Shown here piece after piece: positions 49,474 to 58,806 of a DNA stretch of 64,000 nucleotides. The notes beneath the pieces are model-generated. The model did not search any database and was not told where the DNA came from. It saw only the letters and a list, made by a program, of their open reading frames with translations. The stretch lies in NCBI RefSeq assembly GCF_900116765.1, contig NZ_UETC01000001.1:744001-808000 (forward strand). Direction: 5' to 3'. The DNA is from Jannaschia seohaensis. GTDB taxonomy: Bacteria > Pseudomonadota > Alphaproteobacteria > Rhodobacterales > Rhodobacteraceae. Within the stretch, counting starts at the first letter, position 1. Every line of letters begins with the position of its first letter. Made by a program: the position numbers and the translations under genes.

Positions 49474-50454
49474 TCAGGCCAGTCCCTCGGCGCGGAACAG
49501 CGCCATCACGTCCTCGGCGGGGCGGGGGCCGACATGGCCGATCACCTCGCGGGCGCAGACCACGCCCATCTTCGCCGACGTCTCCAGGTCTCTCCCCGAG
49601 GCGAGCCCGTAGAGGAACCCCGCCGCCCATTGGTCCCCCGCCCCGGTGGCATCGACCACCTTGGCCGGCGTGACCGGCGCGGTGATCGTCTCGCCGCCTG
49701 CGCGGATCCAGACATCCGCGCCGGAGCGGGTGCAGGCCACGATCTCGCAGACCGAAGCGGCTCGGTCCAGCGCCGCCTCCAGGTCGTCGGTCTCGTAGAG
49801 CGTCGTCCATTCGGCGGCATTCCCGATGGCGATGTCCATGTCCTCGGCGATCAGGCGCTGGAAATCGGCACGGTGCCGGTCGGCGCAGAACGGGTCCGAG
49901 ATGGTGATGGCCGAGCGCCCGCCCGCCGCCTTCATCCGGGCCGCGGCCTCGGAGAAGGCGGTCTTTCCCTTGTCCTTGTCGAAGAGGTAGCCCTCCAGGA
50001 ACAGGATTCCGCCGCCCTCGAAAACGTCCGGCACATCCGACGAAGAGATGTCGGCCCCCGCGCCCAGATAGGTGTTCATCGACCGCTCCCCGTCGGGGCT
50101 GACGAAGATCATCGAGCGCGAGGTCGGCGCCTCGACGGCTTGCGGCGGGTTCGGAAAGGCGGTTCCCGAGGCCTCCATGGCCTCGGCATAGAACCGGCCC
50201 AGCGCGTCGTTCTTGACCTTGCCGATAAAGACCGTGGGCAGGCCCAGCGCGCCGATCCCGGCAATCGTGTTGGCGACCGACCCGCCGGGGGCCTCGGTCC
50301 TGTCCTGCATCGCGGCGTAGAGCAGCTCCGCCCGCTCCCGTTCCACGAGCTGCATAATGCCCTTCTCGATGCCCATCTGGTCGAGGAAGGTGTCGGTCCC
50401 GTGGGAGATGACATCGACGATGGCGTTGCCGATGCCGATTACCTTGGTGGTCAT
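49474..50454 (-). CDS. Adenosine kinase-like PfkB family sugar kinase
   Basis: 326 aa. N-terminal MTTKVIGIGNAIVDVIS, then APGGSVANTIAGIGALG (about 55-71), TVFIGKVKNDALGRFY and C-terminal AKVVDATGAGDQWAAGFLYGLASG (about 265-288), the PfkB motif with the catalytic Asp in D-x-x-G-x-G-D. Length and the GSVANT-x-x-G-x-x-x-L-G signature fit the alphaproteobacterial adenosine kinase group; ribokinase-like members cannot be excluded. Phosphorylates adenosine (or another nucleoside/sugar) with ATP. It is preceded by a palindromic repeat and separated from nth by 226 bp of repeat-containing DNA. Confidence 0.86.
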   Translation of the reverse strand: MTTKVIGIGNAIVDVISHGTDTFLDQMGIEKGIMQLVERERAELLYAAMQDRTEAPGGSVANTIAGIGALGLPTVFIGKVKNDALGRFYAEAMEASGTAFPNPPQAVEAPTSRSMIFVSPDGERSMNTYLGAGADISSSDVPDVFEGGGILFLEGYLFDKDKGKTAFSEAAARMKAAGGRSAITISDPFCADRHRADFQRLIAEDMDIAIGNAAEWTTLYETDDLEAALDRAASVCEIVACTRSGADVWIRAGGETITAPVTPAKVVDATGAGDQWAAGFLYGLASGRDLETSAKMGVVCAREVIGHVGPRPAEDVMALFRAEGLA

Positions 50455-50500
50455 GGTCGTGCCTTTCGGATTTCGCCCCGCATTCGCGGGGCGACCCGCC

Positions 50501-50546
50501 GGGGGCTCCGCCCCCGGACCCCCGGAGTATTTCCGGCCAGAAGAAG
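50501..50546 (+). repeat. Palindromic intergenic element, copy A
   Basis: GGGGGCTCCGCCCCCGG followed by ACCCCCGGAGTATTTCCGGCCAGAAGAAG: a short hairpin-forming GC block and a conserved tail. It shares this plan with copies B (50619-50670, inverted) and C (52332-52384), in non-coding DNA at gene ends. A REP-like element by appearance. Confidence 0.75.
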
Positions 50547-50618
50547 AGCGTGGAGTTTCCCGTCTCCTGCCGTGAGAGGAGGCCGGGATCAAGGTCGGCG
50601 GAGGGGTGCGGGCGGCTG

Positions 50619-50670
50619 CTTCTTCTGGCGAAAAATACTCCACGGGGGTCCGGGGGTGTGAAACCCCCGG
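50619..50670 (-). repeat. Palindromic intergenic element, copy B (inverted)
   Basis: Read on the minus strand it runs GGGGGTTTCACACCCCCGGACCCCCG-TGGAGTATTTTTCGCCAGAAGAAG, the same plan as copy A, in opposite orientation 72 bp away. The tail GGAGTATTT...GCCAGAAGAAG matches best. With copy A it forms a large inverted pair between nth and the kinase gene. Confidence 0.7.
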
Positions 50671-50680
50671 CGCCGCGGGT

Positions 50681-51340
50681 TCAAGCCGGTGCCGTCTTCT
50701 CCACATAGGGGCAGAGATCGGCGATGAGGCAGGCGCCGCATTTCGGCTTGCGAGCGACGCAGGTGTAGCGGCCGTGCAGGATGAGCCAGTGATGGGCGTG
50801 CAGCTGGTATTCGACGGGAACGTTGTCTTCGATGGCGCGCTCGACGGCATCGACATCCTTGCCGGGCGCGATGCGGGTGCGGTTGCCGACGCGGAAGATA
50901 TGGGTGTCGACCGCCTGCGCCGGGAAATGCCACCACATGTTGAGCACCACATTGGCCGTCTTGCGCCCGACCCCCGGCAGGGCCTGGAGCGCCGCGCGGC
51001 TGGAGGGGACCTCGCCGCCATGTTCCTCGACAAGGATGCGTGAGAGCTTCATCACGTTCTTGGCCTTGTTGCGATAGAGGCCGATGGTCTTGATGTGCTC
51101 GATCAGCCCTTCTTCGCCCAGGGCCAGCATCTTCTCCGGTGTGTCGGCGATCTGGAACAGCGCGCGGGTTGCCTTGTTGACGCCCGCATCGGTGGCCTGG
51201 GCCGATAGGGCGACGGCGACGACCAGGGTATAGGCGTTGACATGCTCCAGCTCGCCCTTGGGCTCGGGCTCGGCGGCGTGGAACCGGGCGAAGATCTCGC
51301 GCTGGGTAGCGTAGGGCAGGGGGGCGGGCAGCTTGGGCAT
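50681..51340 (-). CDS. nth: Endonuclease III
   Basis: 219 aa. Helix-hairpin-helix with catalytic Lys in LQALPGVGRKTANVVLN (about 118-134) and catalytic Asp in VDTHIFRVGNR (about 143-153), then a C-terminal [4Fe-4S] cluster C-x6-C-x2-C-x5-C in CVARKPKCGACLIADLC (about 194-210). Starts MPKLPAPLPYATQREIF. Bifunctional glycosylase/AP-lyase for oxidised pyrimidines. Lies upstream of the kinase, same strand, with the palindromic element pair between. Divergent from the AraC/MGMT gene (108 bp). Confidence 0.96.
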   Translation of the reverse strand: MPKLPAPLPYATQREIFARFHAAEPEPKGELEHVNAYTLVVAVALSAQATDAGVNKATRALFQIADTPEKMLALGEEGLIEHIKTIGLYRNKAKNVMKLSRILVEEHGGEVPSSRAALQALPGVGRKTANVVLNMWWHFPAQAVDTHIFRVGNRTRIAPGKDVDAVERAIEDNVPVEYQLHAHHWLILHGRYTCVARKPKCGACLIADLCPYVEKTAPA

Positions 51341-51448
51341 GGGCGCTTGTCGCGCGGGGCGCGCGGCAGGGCAAGCGCGGAGACAGCAGGTTCCGGGTCG
51401 CGGCGCAGGCGCCGGGCGCCTAGGTTCTGCCGTGAAGGAGGCCTCGCC

Positions 51449-52294
51449 ATGACGGACCCTGCCGCGCCCGAGGGCGCTTACCATTACGGCATCATGCGCC
51501 GGGCGATCGAGCTGATCGACGCGCGTGCCGACGCGCCGCCCTCGCTGGAGAAGCTGGCCGCCGAGATGCGTATGTCCCCCGCCCATTTCCAGCGCGTGTT
51601 CAGCGCCTGGGCCGGGGTCAGCCCCAAGCGGGTGCAGCAATATCTGGCGCTGGGCCATGCCAAGGCGCTGCTGGCGGAGCGCGCGACGGTGCTGGACGCG
51701 GCGGCCTCGGCCGGGCTCAGCGGGACCGGGCGGCTGCACGACCTGTTCCTCCGGTGGGAGGCGATGTCGCCCGGCGACTACGCGCGCGGCGGTGCGGGGC
51801 TGACGATCCGCTATGGCTGGTTCGACAGCCCGTTCGGCGAGATGCTGGTGATGGCAACGGAGCGGGGGATCTGCGGGCTGGCCTTCGCCGCCGAGACCGG
51901 GCGCGACGCCGCCCTGGCGGACATGCGGGGGCGCTGGCCCGCCGCCGACTACCGGGAGGACCGCGCGGCGGTCGCGCCGCTGGTGACGGGGCTCTTCTTA
52001 GGCGGCGAGGCGAAGCTGCACCTGATCGGCGCGCCCTTTCAGATCAAGGTCTGGGAAGCGCTGATGTCGATCCCCTCGGGCCAGGTGACGACCTATTCCG
52101 ACATCGCCGCCCATATCGGCCGCCCCCGGGCCGTGCGCGCCGTGGGGACGGCGGTGGGCCGCAACCCGGTGAGCTGGCTGATCCCGTGCCACCGTGCGCT
52201 GCGCAAGTCCGGGGGGCTGGGCGGCTACCATTGGGGGCTGCCGGTCAAGCGCGCGATGCTGGCCTGGGAGGCGGGGCGGGCCGAGGCGGGGTGA
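51449..52294 (+). CDS. AraC-type regulator fused to O6-methylguanine-DNA methyltransferase (Ada-like)
   Basis: 281 aa. AGGAG lies eight bases before the ATG. N-terminal helix-turn-helix of AraC type (about 10-110; LAAEMRMSPAHFQRVFSAWAGVSPKRV), then a methyltransferase domain (about 115-275) with the active-site Cys in IPCHRALRKSGGLGGYHWG (about 247) and the DNA-recognition helix region AVRAVGTAVGRNP. The Ada N-terminal zinc/phosphotriester domain (with its acceptor Cys) is missing, so it should repair O6-alkylguanine but is not expected to be switched on by phosphotriester methylation. Same domain order as many proteobacterial Ada-like proteins; divergent from nth, another DNA repair gene. 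Confidence 0.9.
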   Translation: MTDPAAPEGAYHYGIMRRAIELIDARADAPPSLEKLAAEMRMSPAHFQRVFSAWAGVSPKRVQQYLALGHAKALLAERATVLDAAASAGLSGTGRLHDLFLRWEAMSPGDYARGGAGLTIRYGWFDSPFGEMLVMATERGICGLAFAAETGRDAALADMRGRWPAADYREDRAAVAPLVTGLFLGGEAKLHLIGAPFQIKVWEALMSIPSGQVTTYSDIAAHIGRPRAVRAVGTAVGRNPVSWLIPCHRALRKSGGLGGYHWGLPVKRAMLAWEAGRAEAG

Positions 52295-52331
52295 ACTGCC
52301 TCCGCGGACCGCGCCCTGCCGAACGGTCGGA

Positions 52332-52384
52332 GGGGGCTCTGCCCCCGCCCTTCGGGCCCCCCGAGGTATTTTGGGCAAGATGAG
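52332..52384 (+). repeat. Palindromic intergenic element, copy C
   Basis: GGGGGCTCTGCCCCC hairpin block, a TTCGGG spacer and CCCCCCGAGGTATTTTGGGCAAGATGAG; same plan as copies A and B. It lies between the convergent AraC/MGMT and FMN-reductase genes, where it may act as a terminator. Confidence 0.7.
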
Positions 52385-52400
52385 GGGGGGCGGCGGCAGG

Positions 52401-52937
52401 TCAGCGGCCCGGAGTGCGGGCCTTGAGCGCCTCCATCAGCTCCGTCAGCGTCTTCCGGTAGTGCTCGCTGGTCAGCCGGCCCTCGGCGTCGAACTCCTTT
52501 CCGGCGCCGGCCAGCAGCATCTCGGGGCCGGGCACGATTTCGGGGCGGAAGGGCATCAGCGCGAGGCGCAGGGACCATTGGGTCCGCTCGCCCCCGGCGC
52601 GCCCGGCGGTGGCCGACATGATGGCCACGGGCTTGCCCGCCCAGGGCTTGCCGGGCGTGCGGCTGACCCAGTCCAGCGCGTTCTTGAGCACCCCCGACAG
52701 CAGCTTGTTGTATTCTGGTGTCGAGATGATCACCGCGTCCGCCTCGGCGATCTGAGCGGCCAGGCGCGCGACCGGCTCGGGGATGCCCTCGGCCTCCTCG
52801 AGGTCGCCGTCATAGAGCGGCAGGCGCAGATCGCCCATTGTGAGCGCCCCCCCGTGGAGGCGCGCCGCCTCATGGACGAGCTTGAGATTATGGCTTCCTT
52901 TGCGGAGGGAGCCGCAGAGGCCGAGGAGTGTAGACAT
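52401..52937 (-). CDS. NADPH-dependent FMN reductase-type flavoprotein
   Basis: 178 aa. N-terminal LLGLCGSLRKGSHNLKL (about 4-20; G-S-L-R-x-x-S-x-N) and STPEYNKLLSGVLKNALDWVSR (about 71-92; T-P-E-Y-N-x-x-x-x-G-x-L-K-N-A-[LI]-D) are the FMN-binding signature of the NAD(P)H-dependent flavin/quinone/chromate reductase family. Start: MSTLL at 52937, with an ATG six bases upstream as alternative. Divergent from the TPP enzyme gene across a 51-bp gap. Confidence 0.9.
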   Translation of the reverse strand: MSTLLGLCGSLRKGSHNLKLVHEAARLHGGALTMGDLRLPLYDGDLEEAEGIPEPVARLAAQIAEADAVIISTPEYNKLLSGVLKNALDWVSRTPGKPWAGKPVAIMSATAGRAGGERTQWSLRLALMPFRPEIVPGPEMLLAGAGKEFDAEGRLTSEHYRKTLTELMEALKARTPGR

Positions 52938-52988
52938 GGGCAAGGCTTTCCTGTTGACGTGCAGCGCAACCTAAGTGCGGGGCGGAAA

Positions 52989-54620
52989 ATGACGAGACAT
53001 GGCGGACGTATCCTGGCCGACCAATTGGCGATTCAGGGCGTCGAGCGGGTCTTTTCGGTTCCGGGCGAGAGCTTCCTGGCCGCTCTCGACGGGCTGCATT
53101 CCCAGGGCATCGCCAACGTCGTCTGCCGCCAAGAGGGGGGCGCGGCGATGATGGCCGAGGCCCATGGCAAGCTGACGGGCAAGCCGGGCATCCTCTTCGT
53201 CACCCGCGGGCCCGGCGCGTCGAATGCCAGCGCGGGGCTGCACGTGGCGATGCAGGATTCGACGCCGATGATCTGCTTCGTGGGCCAGATCGCGCGCGGT
53301 CATCGCGACCGCGAGGCCTTCCAGGAGGTCGATTATCGCGCCATGTTCGGCCCGCTGGTGAAATGGGCGGCCGAGGTCGACCAGACCGAGCGGCTGCCGG
53401 AATACATCGCCCGCGCCTTCTCGGTGGCGCAGGCCGGGCGGCCCGGGCCCGTGGTGCTGGCCTTGCCGGAGGACATGCTATCGGCCGAGGCGGCGGCGCT
53501 CGATCGTCCGCCGGTGGTGGTGCCGCGCGCCGCCGTTCCCGACCTCGCCCCCCTGATCGCCCGGCTGGCCGAGGCGGAGCGGCCGCTCGTGGTGGTCGGC
53601 GGCTCGGGCTGGTCGCAGGCGGCGGCGGAGGCGTTGCAGGTCTGGGCGGAACGGCACGGCCTACCGGTGGCGGTCTCCTTCCGGCGGCAGGACTATATCG
53701 ACAACCGCTCGCCGGCCTATGTCGGAGATCTCAATGTCGGGCCGAACCCCGACTTGATGCAGCGTCTGGGCCGGGCGGATCTGATCCTGGCTCTGGGGAC
53801 GCGGTTGGGCGATATCGAGACCCGCGGCTTCGAGGCGCTGGACCCCGCGCGGGACGCGCCCGCCCTGATCCATGTCCATCCCGGCGCGGAGGAGATCAAC
53901 GCGATCTGGTCCGCCGAGATCGCCATCCAGGCTCGCGCGGCCGATGTCGCGCAGGCGCTCGCTGCGCGCGACGACACGCTCGACGGCTGGGAGCCGGTGC
54001 AGGCCCGCGCGCGCCAGAGCTATCTCGACTGGACCCAGCCGCGCGAGACCCCCGGGGCCGTCAAGCTGGAACGGGTGATCGCGCATCTGAACGACGCCCT
54101 GCCCGATGACGCCATCCTCACCAACGGGGCGGGCAATTACGCGGCCTTCCTGCATCGCTACTACCGCTGGACGCAGTTCGGCACGCAGCTCGCGCCGACC
54201 TCCGGATCGATGGGCTATGGGTTCCCGGCGGCGGTGGCCGCCTCGCTGCATCATCCGGGGCGCACGGTCGTCTGCCTGGCGGGGGACGGCTGCATCCAGA
54301 TGACGCTCAACGAGATGTCCACGGCCGTGCAGCATGGCGCGACCCCGGTGGTGATCGTCTGCAATAACGGCCGCTATGGCACCATCCGCATGCATCAGGA
54401 GCGGCACTATCCCGGCCGTGTCTCGGGCACGGATCTCGCCAACCCGGATTATGCCGCGCTCGCGCGCGCCTATGGCGGCGAAGGCTGGCGGGTGGAGGCC
54501 CAGGCCGAGTTCGCCCCCGCGCTTTCGGCCGCGCTGGCCTCCGGCCGGCTGGCCGTCATCGAACTGATGCTGGACCGGTCGATGCTGTCGCCCTCCGCTT
54601 CCCTGCCGGACCCCGCCTGA
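52989..54620 (+). CDS. Thiamine-pyrophosphate-dependent enzyme, acetolactate-synthase-like
   Basis: 543 aa with three domains of the TPP/POX family: N-terminal PYR domain (about 1-165; VERVFSVPGESFLAALDGL, VCRQEGGAAMMAEAHGKLTG with the activating Glu), central domain (about 185-310), and C-terminal PP domain with LAGDGCIQMTLNEMSTAVQHG and NNGRYGTIRMHQERHYPGRVSGTDL (TPP/Mg motif G-D-G...N-N, about 433-463). The ATG has GGCGGAAA directly upstream; the longer open frame back to 52194 covers other genes and is not used. Could act as acetolactate synthase, oxalyl-CoA or benzaldehyde-type decarboxylase; no small subunit gene is adjacent. Substrate not assignable. Confidence 0.9.
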   Translation: MTRHGGRILADQLAIQGVERVFSVPGESFLAALDGLHSQGIANVVCRQEGGAAMMAEAHGKLTGKPGILFVTRGPGASNASAGLHVAMQDSTPMICFVGQIARGHRDREAFQEVDYRAMFGPLVKWAAEVDQTERLPEYIARAFSVAQAGRPGPVVLALPEDMLSAEAAALDRPPVVVPRAAVPDLAPLIARLAEAERPLVVVGGSGWSQAAAEALQVWAERHGLPVAVSFRRQDYIDNRSPAYVGDLNVGPNPDLMQRLGRADLILALGTRLGDIETRGFEALDPARDAPALIHVHPGAEEINAIWSAEIAIQARAADVAQALAARDDTLDGWEPVQARARQSYLDWTQPRETPGAVKLERVIAHLNDALPDDAILTNGAGNYAAFLHRYYRWTQFGTQLAPTSGSMGYGFPAAVAASLHHPGRTVVCLAGDGCIQMTLNEMSTAVQHGATPVVIVCNNGRYGTIRMHQERHYPGRVSGTDLANPDYAALARAYGGEGWRVEAQAEFAPALSAALASGRLAVIELMLDRSMLSPSASLPDPA

Positions 54621-54808
54621 GGTCTTTCCCGTCTCGGCCAAGCCGCTTGCGTGACCCGTCTGGGCCCGACGCAAGGGCAAGGCGGGGCGCTCCAGAGACC
54701 AGCACCTCGCGCGCTTTCGCTCCGGCTCTCTGATGTCCGGGGCAGAACGGAGATTCCCCGGCTTCCATGCTGGGATCCCGATCCAAGCGAAGCGCGCAGA
54801 GCCGCATG

Positions 54809-55768
54809 ATGGCAGACACCGACCGCGCCGTGATCGGAGCGGGATGGGCCGGACGTGGCGTAAGTTTCGCTCTCGGTGGGACCGGTCTGCGTCATGTCGT
54901 TCTGGAGCGAGGCCGGATCGGAGGAACCTCGTGGTGCCAGCGCTGGGCGTCGGTTCGACTGGCAGGAACGGCCGGATCCCGCGGCGCTACCGGGGCCGGG
55001 ACATCTTCCTCTGGATGGATGAAAGCGGACTGAACCGGGCCCCGCGCCCCCCCGGGCGCGGCAGGGCGCGCCCTTGTGGGAAGGCGGCGGACGATCGGCC
55101 TGCAATCCCTGAGCGCTCGTGGGGCCGTCCTGGCCGGACGGGTCCGGGACGTGTCCGCATCCGGGGCCATCTTCTTCGACGAGTCTCTGGCCGAAAGCGC
55201 GGCCTATGCGGACCAGACGTCCGAGGGCCTGAAATCGAGGATCGACGCCTATATCGCGCGCGAAGGCATAGATGCTCCGGCCGCGCGACCGGACCCGGAA
55301 GACACCGTGAGGGGTCGATTTCCCGATCCGACGCTTCTCGAACTGGACCTGCTGGAGAACGGAATTGGCACGGTGATCTCGGCTACGGGCGTGACGGGCG
55401 ATTTTTCCTGGCTCAAGGTTCCGGACGCCCTCGACGCGGATGGCCTGCCGGTTCAGGAGGCGTCCGTCTCGGTCCCGGGTGTGTTCTTCGCCGGGCTCGA
55501 CAGCAAGGCTGCGCAGCGGGCCGGCACTGTCCTGAGCGCCGCTTTCGAGGCCGACCGCGTTGCGGGCTATCTGACAGCGGCTCCCGGCTCAAGGACCGCA
55601 AAGGCTCGGCCCGCCGGGATCAGGGCTCTGGACAGCCGCTGCCGCGCTGCGGACGGCCCCCTCGGCACGGCTCGGCCGACGACATATCCGGTCAAGGGAT
55701 CGCTCCGCGACACCAGGCCCCTTTCCGCCCCCCGGTCGGCGGTATATCTGCACCCGGACACTGATTAG
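54809..55768 (+). pseudogene. Remnant of a flavin-containing monooxygenase gene
   Basis: The N-terminal frame (from ATG 54809) encodes DRAVIGAGWAGRGVSFALG and HVVLERGRIGGTSWCQRWASVRL, an FAD Rossmann motif and following W-x-x-R-W-[DA]-S-x-R-L region of FMO-like oxidoreductases. A different frame near 54992-55036 reads RDIFLWMDESGLN, also family-like. The original frame resumes at about 55075 with RRRTIGLQSLSARGAVL and continues through GTVISATGVTGDFSWLKVPDALDADG to VFFAGLDSKAAQRAG, the C-terminal part of the same family. An in-frame TGA lies at 55031-55033. About 150 central residues, including the NADPH site, are missing, and at least two frame changes are needed. The gene is decayed by deletion and frameshift. 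The open frame runs to 55768, 11 bp before lepA. Confidence 0.8.
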
Positions 55769-55779
55769 GGCCGATCCAG

Positions 55780-57578
<1,799 letters not shown>

Positions 57579-57579
<1 letters not shown>

Positions 57580-57770
57580 TGCCGACCGTCCTGCGCGAGG
57601 ACGGCTACCGCTTCTTCTTCTACTCCAACGAGGGCGACCCGCTGGAGCCTCCGCACATCCACGTCATGAAGGCTGGTGCGGAGGCCAAGTTCTGGCTCGG
57701 CCCACCCGCGGAACTCGCCCGCTCTTCCGGTTTCGATGCCCGCGCCTTGCGCGACATCGCCGCCGGGTGA
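57579..57770 (+). CDS. DUF4160 protein, probably truncated by an in-frame stop
   Basis: 63 aa. MPTVLREDGYRFFFYSNEGDPLEPPHIHVMKAG...AKFWLGPPAEL matches DUF4160, whose members normally run to about 80 residues and end in a pattern like R-x-x-L-L-x-E-A-W-[HY]-[DE]-[HFY]-F-G. Here a TGA stops at 57768-57770 after RDIAAG, but the same frame continues IEEACYDHFG to a TGA at 57819-57821, i.e. the lost family C-terminus is still readable. The gene is thus either newly disrupted (nonsense, or paired frameshift) or read through. It is coupled to lepA by TGATG and overlaps the DUF2442 start in its original form. DUF4160/DUF2442 pairs are common and suspected to be toxin-antitoxin-like; that is inference. 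Confidence 0.8.
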
Positions 57771-57804
57771 CACTGCACCTCGCCCCGCATCGAGGAGGCC
57801 TGCT

Positions 57805-58053
57805 ATGACCATTTCGGCTGAAAGCGTCCGGTTCGACGAAGACAACCTTTGGGTCGCCCTCTCCGACGGCCGCACCATCGGAGCCCCCCTCGCCTGGTTC
57901 CCCCGCCTGCTAGCCGCGTCTCCCGCCGAGCGTGCCGCGGTCGAGATCAGCCCCTTCGGGTTGCACTGGGAGGCCCTGGACGAGGACATCTCGGTCGAGG
58001 GGTTGCTGGCCGGGCGCGGGGATGGGACCGGGGCGCGGGGGGCGGCGGCTTGA
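57805..58053 (+). CDS. DUF2442 protein
   Basis: 82 aa. GAGGAGG lies seven bases before the ATG. SVRFDEDNLWVALSDGRTIGAPLAWFPRLLAASP...RAAVEISPFGLHWEALDEDISVEGLLAGRG matches DUF2442 (D-G-R-x-[IL]-x-V-P-L-x-W-[FY]-P-R-L, and G-[LI]-H-W-x-x-L-D-E-D-I-S-V-x-G-L-L). The tail GDGTGARGAAA is low-complexity. Encoded directly after the DUF4160 gene, with its start inside the lost 3' end of that gene. The family is a suggested partner of DUF4160, possibly antitoxin-like; no DNA-binding domain is evident. Confidence 0.85.
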   Translation: MTISAESVRFDEDNLWVALSDGRTIGAPLAWFPRLLAASPAERAAVEISPFGLHWEALDEDISVEGLLAGRGDGTGARGAAA

Positions 58054-58394
58054 GGGGGCAAAATTGCGAAGAAATATTGAATTTTCTTCAAGAGTTGCCG
58101 GATTCACAATCGGCGTCGATAGTCCTGATGAGAGTTGAGGGCTAAAGCAAGCGTAGGGTGGGTGAGAACCCACCACTCCCGCACTAATGAGACCCGGTAA
58201 CGGTGGGTTTTCACCCACCCTACGCGATCATCAGACCGGGCTGACCCACAACAACCCAGATCCGGCATAGTATAAACCACGGCGCATCCCGCGGAGGGTC
58301 GCCGAACAAGTCCAAACCCGTGAAGCGCAGGCCGCCCCACAGGCCACCAGCGTCCGCCAATCAGCTCAGTGCCGAAACAACCCCACAGCTCGCC
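58054..58394. other. Intergenic region with inverted-repeat element
   Basis: 341 bp between the DUF2442 and entericidin-like genes (convergent). No gene is seen. It contains the nested inverted repeat at 58151-58225, which should act as a transcription terminator for one or both genes. Confidence 0.55.
58151..58225. repeat. Nested inverted repeat (GTAGGGTGGGT element pair)
   Basis: 24-bp arms at 58151-58174 (GCGTAGGGTGGGTGAGAACC...) and 58202-58225 (...TTTTCACCCACCCTACGC) differ at one base and face each other across 27 bp. Each arm is itself an imperfect palindrome (GGTGGGT-GARA-ACCCACC). A further single arm is at 58641-58664. Confidence 0.85.
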
Positions 58395-58514
58395 CTACCG
58401 GGCCGCTTCCTCGATCTCCCGGCCGAGGGTTTGGACGTCCTTGCCGATCCCCTTGGCCGTCTCGCAGGCCGTCAGCAGCGTCATCGCCGCCGCGCAAATG
58501 ATCCAAAGCCGCAT
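58395..58514 (-). CDS. Entericidin-like small lipoprotein (39 aa)
   Basis: 39 aa. MRLWIICAAAMTLLTACETAKGIGKDVQTLGREIEEAAR: signal peptide with lipobox L-L-T-A-C, followed by the A-K-G-x-G-K-D-x-x-x-x-G-x-x-I-x-x-A-[AS] helix of entericidin A/B peptides. The ATG is preceded by GGAGG at five bases, which selects this start within the longer open frame. Entericidins are envelope-stress-linked small lipoproteins. Alone on its strand, convergent with DUF2442. Confidence 0.85.
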   Translation of the reverse strand: MRLWIICAAAMTLLTACETAKGIGKDVQTLGREIEEAAR

Positions 58515-58640
58515 GTCGCCCTCCGTGAAACCTGTCGCGGCGGAACATATCCCCTCCCGTGCGGCGTCTCCAGGTCCGGCGGGTGCAGGGCGGGGAAAAC
58601 CCGGGCCGACTGTGCCGGACCCGCCGCACCGGGAGGGCCG

Positions 58641-58664
58641 GCGTAGGGTGGGTGAAAACCCACC
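58641..58664 (+). repeat. Single copy of the GTAGGGTGGGT element
   Basis: GCGTAGGGTGGGTGAAAACC plus CACC: identical to the right arm of the 58151-58225 inverted repeat (on the opposite strand) and one base different from the left arm. Lies between the entericidin-like and DksA-like genes. Confidence 0.85.
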
Positions 58665-58744
58665 GCTGCCGCGCCGCGGACACTCGGTGACGGGGAGGCC
58701 CCCGGCCATTCCAGCAACTCCAGCGCCCAAGCCGCCCCCCCAAC

Positions 58745-58758
58745 TTGACCAAAATCAA
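58745..58758 (+). promoter_or_regulatory. FNR-like box upstream of the DksA/TraR-type gene
   Basis: TTGACCAAAATCAA (TTGAC-N4-ATCAA) differs from the FNR consensus at one base. It is centred 55 bp before the DksA-type ATG. A weak -10-like CATGCT at 58781-58786 would put the box at about -41.5. Confidence 0.5.
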
Positions 58759-58806
58759 CGCCCGCACCCCCAACCCCCATCATGCTCCCAAAAAACGGAG
58801 CCTCCC

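Noticed and set aside
54733-55764. 343-aa open frame over the monooxygenase remnant
   Set aside because: Except for one short FMO-like stretch it is a Gly/Arg-rich shadow frame; the recognisable FMO ends lie in the other frame.
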